Shown here: positions 1 through 9,908 of the stretch, piece after piece | Layout of the letters: every line of letters begins with the position of its first letter | How positions within the stretch are numbered: the stretch's first letter is position 1 | Origin: Nemertoderma westbladi | Lineage: Eukaryota; Xenacoelomorpha; Nemertodermatida; Nemertodermatidae | Direction: 5' to 3' | Length of the DNA: 24,128 bases | Assembly: GCA_032718475.1 (NCBI GenBank) | Contig: JAUCBJ010003162.1 | Location: forward strand, 1-24,128 | Translations under genes and position numbers: made by a program | The notes under the pieces: generated by a model | What the model was told of the DNA's origin: nothing | Database searches by the model: none | What the model saw: the letters and a program-made list of their open reading frames with translations, nothing else

Positions 1-310
1 TAAATCAGTACTGCAGTAAGGGTACCGGTAGTGAGGAATGTATATAAGTATAGTTATGTAGTGTCCAGTATGCTAATTTACATCCAGAAACCTCCCCCTA
101 CCGTAAAATCAAACATTATATTATTCAACAGTATATGGTGCAAAAAAACGAATAGTTCACCGACCCATATACCCATCACCTTTAATCCACCGAATTGTAA
201 ATGGAGAAAAAAAAAAAAAATTACTTATTAATAAGGTAATACAGAAAAAAATGATTGACAGATAAGAATAAGAATAGCGATGTCAAGACATTCGAGAGTA
301 TTCATCAACA
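1..310. other. AT-rich stretch without a recognisable gene
   Basis: No reading frame here looks like a protein. It holds an A-run near 206-218 and a GGTACCGGTA motif near 20, a motif type that recurs throughout the window. I see nothing else in it. Confidence 0.6.
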
Positions 311-1298
311 TCAGCTTCCTTTGTCGTTTGACTCGTCGATCAGAATGGAAAACGCCGATCCGGAAGTTTTCTGGGGGGTAACGTAGCAATCACCTGCGTG
401 TTGCGATATAGTAGTACGCAGGGATGGTGGCGTACTGGTGGACAATGACTTCCGTACCGGGACAGAGGACCAGGGGGGCGACGGTGGATCGGACGGTGAA
501 TGGTTTGGGGCCGATTTGTCAGCGCCCTCTAGCGTACTTACTTGGTAGATATCTTCCATTGTTCGGATCGATATGGATGGCGAGTTTAACGCCATACGAA
601 TGTTGACAACGCCTTTGTAGGAGTAAGCTGCGTATACAACTCAACTCTTCTTAAGTACAGTAGCCTCGCCGCAGCAACTAGCTCGCAAAGGGGATAAGTG
701 GTCAGTAAAGTAAACGCCTTTAGGGGGACACGCCTTTAGGTAGATTTAGGAGGTTATAGAATGCATTGTTACGGGCAGATTGACCCATAAATCGGACTAT
801 TATGGGTCTGCGTTTATTATCACGCACTTTCCCGATACGATGAAACACGTCGACCTGGTCCGTGAGGAACTTTTAGAAGAGTAAATAGTTCGTTAACTTT
901 CTTTTGGTCTGCTGCTAGGTCAACCTCTTCGATCCCATGAAGAATAAGGTTTTGTTTCCGCATATAATGTTGGAGAGAATCATTTTCGAGTGATAGATAT
1001 TTCACTTCTCGTTTAAGGGAAGCCGATTCTTCCTGCAGAGCAGTTAAGGTTGGCTCCACCTTGGAATATTGCAATGCGTTAACGTCTTGAGCGATTTAAT
1101 ATCTTCACAAATTGTGGTTAACATTAACTCAAATCTGTCGATTTTCACGCACAGATCCGCGACCGTAGGCTTTGGGGCCATTGCAGCATCAGTTAGAGAG
1201 AAGATATCCGTCGAGATGTCTGAGTGAAGGAATGCTGTATTCTGTATAAGACAGGTAGGACTGTAGCGGTACCGGTACCAAAGAAAAATCACACACAC
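311..1298 (-). pseudogene. Coiled-coil ORF1-like retrotransposon protein, broken
   Basis: Three minus-strand frames line up as one decayed protein. The first (to about 1074) opens MAPKPTVADLCVKIDRFE and is heptad-like. The second (1074 to 820) continues the coiled coil and then has a segment containing KQNLILHGIEE, the hallmark transition into the RRM-like domain of L1-type ORF1 proteins. A further shift near 838 opens a frame with RIGKVRDNKRRPIIVRF, the usual next motif. After a stop near 650 the same strand continues through a C-terminal-domain-like part into the 595-311 frame, which ends acidic and Ser/Pro-rich. At least two frameshifts and one stop make it non-functional. In the family such proteins coat retrotransposon RNA. 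Host-derived coiled-coil genes of similar plan cannot be excluded. Confidence 0.55.
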
Positions 1299-1516
1299 AT
1301 AGTTAGTTCAGTACTCTTAGTTCAGTAATCCAATATATTTAAAAGGTCCAGCCGATTATCATTTTCTGAGAAGGTTTCCGTGAAGGCCAAGAAGTCAAAC
1401 TTATTATTAAGTTACACTAGATAAATTACGTTGGAGGCTGCGGCAATTTATGTGAAAGAGAGATGGATAAGAATTGCAGACATTTTTGAAATTACTATTA
1501 ATTAAACAAACTCTGG

Positions 1517-1853
1517 TTAGTATCCTCCAGGCACACTATAATCTACAAGACTGGAATGAGGGTCTACATTGTCAAACATAAGGGGGTCCGAGGTTGGGGC
1601 GCTTACAAAATTATCATCATTTTGAAAAATATCGTCGTCATTGTTTGGAACATCAAAAAAAGGGAAGAGCTCTTTGGGACAATATACAGTAAAAATCAAT
1701 AGAAGGGTAGCGCTGATGATGATTGTGAAGTCTACGAGGTTTTAGACATGTTCCGCACTGATAGTGGTACTCATCAAGCCCGCATTTATCGCAAGAAAAT
1801 GAGTTGGAGGGATCACTCAGAGACACGTAGCAAAGGTCGCAGGATCTGGTCAT
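1517..1853 (-). pseudogene. PHD-like zinc-finger module of a retrotransposon ORF1-like protein, frameshifted
   Basis: The minus-strand frame from 1853 begins with a cysteine pattern of a PHD/RING-type finger: CDLC, twelve residues, CDKC, then YHYQC and GTC. That gives Cys at residues 5, 8, 21, 24, 33 and 36 with a candidate His at 30. The frame then passes into a second frame (1699 to 1517) rich in Asp and Asn, so one frameshift near 1690 is likely. Such fingers occur at the N-terminus of ORF1 proteins of some non-LTR retrotransposons (CR1/L2-like groups), where they are thought to assist nucleic-acid or protein binding; that assignment is inference. The coiled-coil module downstream on the same strand is probably the rest of the same decayed unit. 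A host PHD-finger exon is the main alternative. Confidence 0.45.
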
Positions 1854-2334
1854 TAGAGAGAGAGAGCAGGGGGCAGGATGGCTAGGTGTGTCGGATATCG
1901 GAACAACTGTAACCCCGGGGAGTAGAAACTTAATATTACTAGTTCTAAAACAAAAGTTATTTAGCTAAGTGAAGTAAGTAAAGCTCTGTAAAGTGAGGCT
2001 GAGGGAATAATTATACTTTCCTAAAGAATGTAAAACCATGATGTTCCATAACCCTCTGTTGTAATTAGTATAAGTCATAACTCTATCTGATATTTAAAGC
2101 GCAGCATCTAAAGGAACTGTTGATATTGCCCTGAAAGTAAGCATCGTTTTTGGAGATTATATAGTAGAAATCAATCGAGACTACCCCACTCTCGGCCATA
2201 GAATTCAGTCTCCCACACGCAGTGGGTCATACGCCGCGCTAGACTGGCTTCTTCTGTGTTCATATTTTGTATGGGCTGTCAGACAATATAAGACATGTAA
2301 ATTAACAGGTTAAACTGTTAAAGGTCTAAAAGCG
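1854..2334. other. Unassigned DNA between two retroelement remnants
   Basis: There is a short purine-rich GA run near 1855-1868. No coding frame, RNA gene or repeat is recognisable. From about 2335 the minus strand resembles the family A element, with homology becoming clear at 2352. Confidence 0.5.
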
Positions 2335-2351
2335 CGAACAACCCTGTATAT

Positions 2352-2362
2352 ACACTTTCCAC
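2352..2362. repeat. Target-site duplication, right flank of the family B minus copy
   Basis: ACACTTTCCAC here matches ACACTTCCCAC at 3287-3297 in 10 of 11 positions. Family A sequence abuts the motif on both outer sides, as judged from the plus copy at 22391-22401. This supports target-primed insertion of family B into family A. Confidence 0.75.
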
Positions 2363-3286
2363 AACTACTCCTACTAGGATCGGCATGCTGCATTGCAGCT
2401 GCATTTTTAAGAATGCTGTGCCGGCTTGTCAACAAAATTGCGCCACCACAACTCCCTATCACCTATGACATTTGCTAGATCATCCGCATCTTCAAGGCCA
2501 GTGTTCTTTAAGATGCGTCTCAAGAAAGTCATGCGCTGTCCACCATGCTTATTCACTCCATGAGGCTGCCAAAGTACAAGATTATGCACTGGCTGGTCCT
2601 TACGGCGAAAGCAATGTCCTGCAAAGTGGAGGCGATTATGTTCTAGTGCCAAGCTTGGGGGAACCAATGAGACACCTCCAATGTTATACAGTGTCTTGTT
2701 GGAGATGTGTGCATTGTACTTGACACAATGAACCCGGCGTAACATTCTTGTGAATGTGCCATCCAGAGATTTGGTGTCCTCAGCAGTTAGAGCCCAGCAT
2801 GGACTCCCATAGAGGAGTACTGGAACTACTGCTGTTCTAAATAATCGGACCTTAAGTTTCCGATTAATTCTCGGTGACTTCCAAATCCTGGAAAGCCTAC
2901 TCAAGGCTGCCCATGCCTATCCCTTACGTATTCGAAGGTCCTCACCTGAATTCCGGATCCATGATCCCAGATAACAGAAGTCGTCCACCTGCTCAACCAT
3001 ACTATCCTTTGAGCTTATGCTCATCCGATCAGAGACTTGCTGAGGACTTTCAAAGTTAACTGTTAAAATTTTGGTCTTTCTGGAGTTAATAAAATGACCA
3101 ACACTAGAAGCAGCCTGTTCTAATGAGATGAGGAGCCGTTGGGCTCCCTCTAGTGATTCTAAGAGTAGCAGTCATCAGCAAAGTCTAGATCAGTTAGGTA
3201 CTTGGCAGGATTTCCTAGACTTCTGGTGCCAGTAGGTAGAGTTATCATCACCCCATCATCGTTATGCGACCCATCATCCCATCAAC
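2363..3286 (-). mobile_element. RTE-like retrotransposon, family B, 5'-truncated minus copy
   Basis: This is the 3' part of an RTE-type ORF2 on the minus strand. The frame 2904 to 2407 (165 residues) holds the conserved region after the reverse transcriptase core: WKSPRINRKLKVRLFR, then VLLYGSPCWALT, then FAGHCFRR and LVLWQPHG. Upstream (to about 3263) the polymerase palm region is present but shifted; a frame with DFADD is readable near 3180-3190. The 3' end carries a degenerate TAG-type tail at 2363-2378, as expected for RTE elements. It is closely similar to the plus-strand copy at 4320-5228. Both flanks carry an 11-bp near-identical target duplication inside family A sequence, so this is a nested insertion. 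Dead: truncated and frameshifted. Confidence 0.85.
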
Positions 3287-3297
3287 ACACTTCCCAC
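3287..3297. repeat. Target-site duplication, left flank of the family B minus copy
   Basis: This is the second copy of the 11-bp target motif, differing by one base from 2352-2362. Family A homology resumes immediately to its right. Confidence 0.75.
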
Positions 3298-3887
3298 TGT
3301 GGCGCGGAAGAACATAGTCTTCAGGTACCTGGAGAGATCTGATTTCCAGATGGTATCCATTTTTGATAGAGCTACACAAGCCTTTACGTTCCTAACTTAT
3401 ATGTCCATTTTGCTACTCTCTATCCGTGATTCAAGGTACTGGAAGTCGTCGACCTTCCTTAGTTGATTATTATCAATGGTTGTTAAGTTTCCTTCAAAAT
3501 TAAATGTCATGAATTCGGTCTTGGTAACATTTATATGCAATCCAACTTCCTTAGCAGCCCTCTCCACTTTATTTAGTAGAAGCTGTGCATCTGCTAGCGT
3601 ATTAGAGAGCAGGGCGATGTCATCCGCAAATCGGTGTCTGTGACTGTAGTTGCCAGATAGGCGTTCTTGAAGTGTGAATCCAAGATCTTCACCCTTTGTG
3701 GCCGTCCTCATTGCGTAATACAGTACAATTACAAATAGTAATGGTGCTAATGTGTCACCTTGCAGTATGTCAACCAGGATTGAGAAAAACGCAGTTTCAT
3801 CATCTGGTAAGAGTACCTGTGCTTCTGTGTCACAATATAACAATCCAATGCCAGCAACAATTACTTCTGGTATTCCATAAGCTCTTG
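3298..3887 (-). mobile_element. RTE-like family A, 3' half of the interrupted minus copy (reverse transcriptase)
   Basis: The minus-strand frame from 3903 to 3397 matches the plus copy at 21777-22280 almost residue for residue. It contains AYGIPEVIVAGIGLLYC, the LQGDTLAPLLF motif of the RT palm, and FADDIALLS. The catalytic FADD box is intact here, although the GVLQGD residues read as DILQGD. The frame shifts after about 3397, but DNA homology continues to 3298, where family B is inserted. The missing 5' half lies at 5241-6556, on the other side of the family B plus copy. The two halves were one element before that insertion. Confidence 0.88.
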
Positions 3888-3900
3888 GGATTTCAAAGCA
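3888..3900. repeat. Target-site duplication, left flank of the family B plus copy
   Basis: GGATTTCAAAGCA here pairs with GGATTACAAGCA at 5229-5240, with one substitution and one indel. The uninterrupted form of this site can be seen (reverse-complemented) in the plus family A copy near 21776-21788. Confidence 0.75.
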
Positions 3901-5228
3901 CAAAGATACAATAGAATTCTATTAAATCGCATCAGGGATCCCATTGAGAGACTGCTCCGTGGAAATCAGAATGGGTTCCATAAAGGTCGTGGGTCCATGG
4001 AGCCCATTTTGGCACTTAGAAGGATAATTAAAGAGTTATCAAAAAAGAAAGACAGGCATCTGGCTGTTATCTTTGTTGACTTATTCAAGGCCTTTGATTC
4101 AGTCTCTCGCTCACGTATGTTCAGCATACTTTCATTATGTGGGATTCCTGATGAAATTATTGCAGCAATCACATCAGTATACGATGGTTCGACAACATTT
4201 GTGTCTACTGTTGACGGTGACACAGAACCATATGAAGTGCTTTGGGGCGTCCTCCAGGGAAACCACTTGCACCATTCTTGTTCATAATTGTGGTTGACTA
4301 TGTTCTATGCATGTCCTTAGATCATCATAATGATGATGGGGTGATGATATCTCCACCTACTGGCTCCAGAAGTCGAGGAAATCCTGCCAAGTACCTAACG
4401 ATGCTTTGCTGATGACTTAGGAGTACTCTCAGAATCACAAGAGGGAGCCCAAAAGCTCCTCAGCTCATTAGAACAGGCTACTTCTAGTGTTGGTCTTTTT
4501 ATTAACTCCAGAAAGACCAACATTTTGACAGTTAACTTTGATAGTCCTCAGCAAGTCTCTGACCGAATGAGCATAAGCTCAAAGGATGGTATTCTTGAGC
4601 ATGTGGACGACTTATGTTACCTGGGATCATGGATCCGAAATTCAGGTGAGGACATTCGAATACATAACGGAAAGGCATGGGAAGCCTTGAATAGGCTTTC
4701 CAGGGTTTGGAAGTCACCGAGAATTAATCGGAAACTTAAAGTCCGATTATTTAGAGCAGCAGTAGATCCAGTACTCCTCTAGGGGAGTCCATGCTGGGCT
4801 CTAACTGCTGAAGACACTAAATCTATGGATGGCAAATTCACAAGAAAGCTACGCCGGATTCATTGTGTGAAGTACAATGCACACATCTCCAACCAGACAC
4901 TATATACCATTGGAGGTGTCTCATTGGATCCCCCAAGCTTGACACTAGAACAAAATCGCCTCTGCTTTGCAGGACATGGCTTTCGCCGTGAGGACTAGCC
5001 AGTGCATAATCTTGCACTTTGGCAGCCTCATGGAGTAAATAAGCATGGTGGACAGCCCATGGCTTTCTTGAGACGCATCTTAAAGGACACTGGCCTTGAA
5101 GATGCGGATGATCTATCAAATGTCATGGGTGATAGGGAGTTGCGGTGGCGCAATTTTCTCGACAAGCCGGCACAGCTTTCTTAAAAATGCAGCTGCAATG
5201 CAGCATGCCAATCCTAGTAGTAGTAGTA
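3901..5228 (+). mobile_element. RTE-like retrotransposon, family B, 5'-truncated plus copy
   Basis: This is a 1.33-kb copy starting inside the reverse transcriptase. The opening frame reads NRILLNRIRDPIERLL and then NQNGF, the RTE motif before the palm. It continues with VIFVDLFKAFDSVSR (first catalytic Asp region) and GVLQG, then shifts near 4262. The region holding the FADD box (about 4405-4420) has lost a base or more. A later frame (4525-4782) carries YLGSWI and KSPRINRKLKVRLFRAA and ends at a TAG at 4780-4782; the distal part continues in frame to 5184. The copy ends with five TAG units (5215-5229), typical of RTE 3' tails. It lies inverted relative to the copy at 2363-3286. Non-functional through truncation, frameshifts and stops. 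Confidence 0.87.
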
Positions 5229-5229
5229 G
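5215..5229 (+). repeat. TAG x5 microsatellite tail of family B
   Basis: Five perfect TAG units mark the 3' end of the plus copy of family B. RTE-clade elements commonly end in short tandem repeats rather than poly-A. The other copy has a decayed version at 2363-2378. Confidence 0.75.
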
Positions 5230-5240
5230 GATTACAAGCA
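5229..5240. repeat. Target-site duplication, right flank of the family B plus copy
   Basis: This is the partner of 3888-3900. Family A homology resumes at 5241 reading leftward on the minus strand. Confidence 0.75.
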
Positions 5241-6556
5241 TTTTACCACTATAGATGGAGTCGAATGCCTTCTTGAAGTCCACTAAAGTCATGACTGCGG
5301 GGAGATTATTTGGCTTAATTCCTCAATCCTTCATTGCAAGTATCTGAGCTATTGTTGATCTATTTGCTCGAAATCCGTTTTGGCTCTTACGCAATAGTTT
5401 CTCTATGTGAGGCCTAATCCTATATAGAATCATTTTATTATATATTTTTGCAGCTACCACAAGCACACAGATCCCACGATAGTTTGTTGGTATACCGAGG
5501 TCTCCTTTCTTGGGGAGAGGCTTTAGTTGACCTTTAGTCCCAATTGGTGGTGGCTTTTCCCCTTTTAACATCTGGTTGCAAAAATTCAATAATGGTCTGT
5601 TTAGCACTCCTGTTTTCCATACCGTACTGGGATTTCATCTAATCCACACGCTTTATTACTGGACATGCTTTTAATGCTTCTTTAAAGTTCGGCAGGTGTG
5701 ATGTCCCCTGTTTCTATAGGTAGTGTCTTGTCATATATTTTCCTTGTAAGGTTGACCTCGATGTTTGGTGGCTGCCCAAGCAAGTTGCTGAAGTGATTTT
5801 TCCACTTCCCAACACGTTCTTCAGGACTATCGGCTTTGAGGCGCCCCTTTGCACAACTTTTCCAACCAGATACCTAATTCACAGTTTGCCAGGTAAGTCT
5901 TGATTCTTGCTGTATGTGAGCAGTTGTAATTGCTTCAATTTTATCCTGTATGTATTTTTCCCCTACTGATGGTATAGGCCAATTTAAGATCGTCCTAAGC
6001 TTTCTCAACCTTATTGTTAATGTTTTCGGTTGTTGGTTGTTCGGTTTTTACTTTGTAGGCTATCTTAAGATCTTCTCTCTTACAAGTAACCTCAGAGTTT
6101 TGCCATGGCACATACTGTTTTCGATTGGGTTTTTGGGGGATATGCCTCTTAGCTGATTCCTTGCGGGCTTTTATTATATTCTGGTATATTGAAACGGTGG
6201 ATTGGTCTTCATCCATTATTGACTGAAGTGCTTCAAAGCGGTTTTGAACTTCTACCGTGTAAGCATCCTTTACTGCATTGTCAGTTCTGAGTTTCTCCCC
6301 GTCATAATTGATTTGCTTGCTTGTCCTGGGTTTGCTGGCTCTCAAACTGGGTCTGATCTCTGCAGTCACAATTCTGTGGTCCGAACCAATTAGGTTGAAC
6401 AAGCTCTATGCCTCGCAATTGATCATGCTGTTTCTCCACTTTTTGATTTTAAGGATGTAATCCAGTTGTGCTTTGGTTCCATTAGGGTATTACAAGGTCC
6501 ATAGCTTCCCCTTACTCTTTACGAATGTGTTGTTTGCTGCCTACTGCCAACTGTAG
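5241..6556 (-). mobile_element. RTE-like family A, 5' half of the interrupted minus copy (endonuclease end, linker, RT start)
   Basis: The minus strand from about 6556 carries the last part of an APE-type endonuclease domain. The frame 6402 to 5995 begins MFNLIGSDHRIVTAEIRP, so the conserved SDH motif (catalytic His) is intact here, unlike the plus copy at 20457. A linker rich in Lys and Glu follows, then frameshifts, then the RT N-terminal region (5607 to 5323) with LKPLPKKGD, NYRGICVL and NQNGF-like SQNGF. The 5' boundary is near 6556, where homology to the plus copy stops, so the copy is 5'-truncated. It ends at 5241, where family B is inserted. Confidence 0.87.
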
Positions 6557-6785
6557 GGGTCCTTTTGTTACACCCTGAATCAAGTGTGCCTCCTGGGTTA
6601 ATATTATGCTTTGATAGCTGGCTCTGGTAGGTTTTTCAGTAGGTACCTCACTTTTGGTTTAACAAAATTAGGGGGTGGCATTTCAAATCTCAAGTTTTTC
6701 AAAAATGCACCACCAAATTTGACTAATTATATGGTTGGGAATTTACAGCAATTCTACACTAAAGGGGAACCTTTTCGAACCACAA

Positions 6786-6809
6786 CCCCCCCCCCCCCCC
6801 CCCCCCCCC
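6786..6809 (+). repeat. Poly-C tract, 24 bases
   Basis: Uninterrupted C on the plus strand. It is one of six C-runs of 16 or more bases in the window, all in this orientation. Exact length may be affected by sequencing error. Confidence 0.9.
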
Positions 6810-7324
6810 AAGCCCAAGGGTTTAAAAAGTTAAAGCAATCATGCAATAAACTAGCCTGACTTCATAATCACTGCAGCTAAAAAATAAGCAACGCACAAAC
6901 CTTTTAAATGACCAACAAACCTATAAAAAACACAGCTGTCTTACCTTTAAAACAAAAGGCAATGGGATATACATAATAGTTTATACTCAAAGGTAACTAA
7001 CAAGGTAACTTTACAGATAGTCTTACAGAAAGACAAGTCTTATCTTAATCATCTAATTCAGTATCTCCAACAAACAATGATAAATCCAGTAGTCCAAAGC
7101 AGGGGTTGTACAATATCTACAATGAAATCCCAGCACAGGAATGGAATGGAATCGGAATCGCACTAGAACATTCCACAACATTCCATGAACTCGCATTGGC
7201 CCAATAAATTCTTTAACACATACCATTGGCCCCAGCTAATCAGTTCTATTTGTTGTACGCACGTAATTGGCTCAGCTATTTTTAACGAAATCGAAATAAA
7301 GGTATACAAAAAATACAAATTTAC

Positions 7325-7405
7325 CGAATGAGATTCGAAACCTTGACCTAATATACGCACGACCTATGCGCTAACCTTCCGGACCACTGGACCAGGTGAT
7401 GTACG
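7325..7405 (-). repeat. tRNA-like sequence, probable SINE head remnant
   Basis: On the minus strand there is an A-box-like TGGTCCGGAAGG (7375-7386) followed by TTAGCGC, and about 33 bases later a B-box-like GGTTTCGAATC (7332-7342). The order and spacing fit an RNA polymerase III promoter inside a tRNA. The acceptor and T-arm stems do not pair well when drawn by eye, so a functional tRNA is unlikely; a tRNA-derived SINE or tRNA pseudogene fits better. No clear SINE body or tail is recognisable downstream. Confidence 0.45.
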
Positions 7406-7885
7406 AGTGCCAAAATATATTAGATATCGTAAATATGCAGTTTTAAGCTAAATCGTAGAATCGAGGCAAATATATCGAAATTTTTAAAGTTTTTTATGTA
7501 GGACTAATGTACAAATAGCTATCTAAAGTGAGATATTTCCACACCGCTCCATGAAAACAGTAAAAACAAGACTGTTTTCACCAATCGACAACAATACAAA
7601 TCAATTAAAATATGTACATAGTCAATATAGGGCCTAAAATATAAAAAAAAATCACTGTATGGTGAGTGTATTGCATACAAATATTGCTAAATAATATGTA
7701 AATATAAAACCTTCATTATGTACATACAACACATACGAGCTTTACTATCAAATTAATATCAAATCTTGGTGCATAAAATAAAAAACTTAAATCAATCACA
7801 TAATATAAACGATTAAAGGCAAATATTCTTAGAACGTACATAATAATCATTTAATTACATAATAAATTCACCAAATTAAATTAAC

Positions 7886-8203
7886 TCAAATAAGACAAAA
7901 CATAGTAATCTCAAATAATATAACATAAATGTCCTCCTGACAACTATAGAGTTCATCGTGCTGATCTAGTCCGTATACTGAGCACTTAATGCTAATGGTA
8001 GGCTTGCGAGCCTTCCAGTCTCCTCTACTTCGCTCTTTACCGCTTCGTCGATCGAGCTCGACCTTGCCCCCTGATGCAACCAAACGGTGATTTTGGTCTA
8101 CTTGGGCTCGGGCTCGGGGAATGCTGGGAAATGGAACGATTGGCATTTCGCAAAGCCGCCGGCGCTCATACCAAGCAATCCCCATCCAACACCAGGTTTC
8201 CAT
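7886..8203 (-). CDS. Hypothetical ORF, unrecognised, downstream of the zinc-knuckle pseudogene
   Basis: This is a 105-residue minus-strand frame rich in Arg, Lys and Trp, in a segment visibly richer in G and C than its surroundings. It has no motif I recognise. It lies about 85 bases after the decayed zinc-knuckle frames and in a different frame from them, so it could be another broken piece of the same element. The first residues (METWCWMG) need not be a true start. It may equally be chance. Confidence 0.25.
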   Translation of the reverse strand: METWCWMGIAWYERRRLCEMPIVPFPSIPRARAQVDQNHRLVASGGKVELDRRSGKERSRGDWKARKPTISIKCSVYGLDQHDELYSCQEDIYVILFEITMFCLI

Positions 8204-8288
8204 CTAATCGGGTCGGGTGGAGTTCCTGTAATGCTCTGAGGGAGTTTGAGAAGCAGAACTATATTATGATATTTATTATATCATTATA

Positions 8289-9450
8289 TTATGATGCCTC
8301 GCTCTCAGACGTCGACTGAACCCTCGTGGGTTTGGGTATAGGATATCCTGTCCCTCCACGCGGTTCTCTAGGAAGGGAAACGGTGTCTCGAGTAATCCGG
8401 ATCTGCGATTTGGATGTTGTCCTCTCCGCTATATTAATCGTTCGTCTCACATCTTGTCCCACTTTCTGGGCTCGAAGCATACAATGTGGGGCATCCTCTT
8501 GAGGATGGTGCAACTTGTCAGACAATGGAGTCGCTTTAAACTTTGTTTCTCGCAAGATCTCCCCATCGTCAAGTATACAGGATGTCACTCACTTATTGTA
8601 AAACGCGCTTCAGTAAGCCCAAGCGATGGTATGCCAGGCTCCTCAGTTGCATTGTTTGACTCATAATTTGTCGAACTCTCCAGCAGTAGAAACGATTCAC
8701 CACCATCTGAAAGTTCCAAGTGTTTTTATTGTCAGGGTATATCTGGAGGAAATAATCCCGTACGACCTTAAATCTCCTATCCAGAGGCAATATATTGAGG
8801 ACCTCCAGCAACTCGTTGTACTGAGGCATCGCAGATACGTATCCCTCCTTAGACATCACTAAAGGGTTGACGGCACAGAATCCTAGGTGTGCTCTCATTG
8901 GGAACTGTCGTCTTTGCGCTGATACGTGCTCGTCCGCTAAATCTTCCCAATGGTCGAATAGCTGCCACATAATCCTTACCGACATGTGTGTATAAGGATC
9001 ATCCCGAAGCTGGCACTCAGATGCCCTATGTCCCTTGATATTGCAGTAGGTGCATTGCACGATGAAATGCCAGCATGTCTAGAAAGTATGGGATCTCTGA
9101 TCTCCGCACCAGTTGCAAACCAAGTCTGGTAAAGATATATGTTTGGCCCCACATTTCTTAGTGTGATGTGCTGTAACTCCACATCTTCCACATATGGTAT
9201 TAGCAGGATACCAAACACGTTTGTATATGAGATTGCCAATAGGGCGAGCGCTACAGTCCACATGATAATAGTAATCGTCGGGATCAGTTGGTACGTTCGT
9301 CTCCACGGGTAGTACACAGACCATAACGTCGCTTCTCTCGAGTTGACGAATCTCGGTTTATGACTTCCTCAGAAGATTCTCCTCTATTGCGATAATTTGC
9401 CGCAATGGCTCGTTGATTATAGTGGACTCGGTCGAATCGTCATCGGGGTG
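8289..9450 (-). pseudogene. Gag/ORF1-like protein with three tandem zinc knuckles, broken
   Basis: Reading the minus strand from about 9450, one frame runs to 8593 with stops at 9358-9360 and 9079-9081; a frame change near 8590 leads into a further open stretch ending at 8289. Three CCHC-type knuckles stand in a row: CGRCGVTAHHTKKC (9151-9192), a second at 9073-9117 (Cys, two residues, Cys, five, His, four, Cys, containing the TAG) and CTYCNIKGHRASEC (9013-9054). After them comes about 140 residues of unfamiliar, aromatic-rich sequence with many Arg and Leu. Tandem knuckles bind RNA in Gag and in ORF1 proteins of non-LTR retrotransposons; which class this belongs to I cannot tell. No reverse transcriptase is linked to it here. 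Confidence 0.6.
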
Positions 9451-9908
9451 ATGAGTGGTAGGCGCGCGCGCCTTCTGTAATCTATTTTAATAATCTATAA
9501 TGTAATCTATATGTGTCCGAAAATGAGTCCTCCTTCATATTAGCTATTGAGAAGCCTTCATATCCTTCATATCATTCTCACATTTCTCTCTAACTTCTTC
9601 TGAAAAGACGCCTGCCAACATATCATTCGAAATAATACTTGGCACCTTACCAACTCCTTCTAAAAAATTCAAACAATTTTACCGCTCATTGAACGCAATA
9701 TAATATACCTGCTCACAATAGGATGCAGGATGCTAAGCAACTTTACGCCGTGTAGAAGAATGCTACCAATAATTTTACCAACAGCTTTAAAACTCCCATT
9801 CGATACCTTAACAACATTTACTAATGCCAGTTCAATGTAATCATCAATCATCAGGAACATTGACGAGTTCAGCAAGGCTCCAATAACTGTACTAAACATA
9901 TCTTACCC
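9451..9908. other. Spacer between the zinc-knuckle pseudogene and a minisatellite
   Basis: This holds a GGCGCGCGCGCC palindromic run near 9461-9472 and AT-rich sequence. A 76-residue minus-strand frame (9669-9899) is hydrophobic but has no recognisable motif and is not called as a gene. Confidence 0.45.

Larger units (their letters stand above)
6557..7885. other. AT-rich stretch with no gene
   Basis: This stretch contains a 24-base poly-C tract and a tRNA-like remnant, listed separately. A GGAATGGAATGG run at about 7140-7151 is followed by partly complementary ATTCC motifs to 7183. The rest, especially 7400-7885, is plain AT-rich sequence. Confidence 0.55.

Noticed and set aside
7163-7360. 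65-residue minus-strand frame
   Set aside because: It overlaps the B-box part of a tRNA-like remnant; frames of this kind commonly arise from tRNA-derived sequence.
7325-7405. Functional tRNA gene
   Set aside because: A- and B-box words are present, but the acceptor and T-arm stems do not pair convincingly by eye. A covariance-model tRNA scan would settle it.
9669-9899. 76-residue hydrophobic minus-strand frame
   Set aside because: No motif, no homology recognised, and AT-rich composition fits a chance frame.
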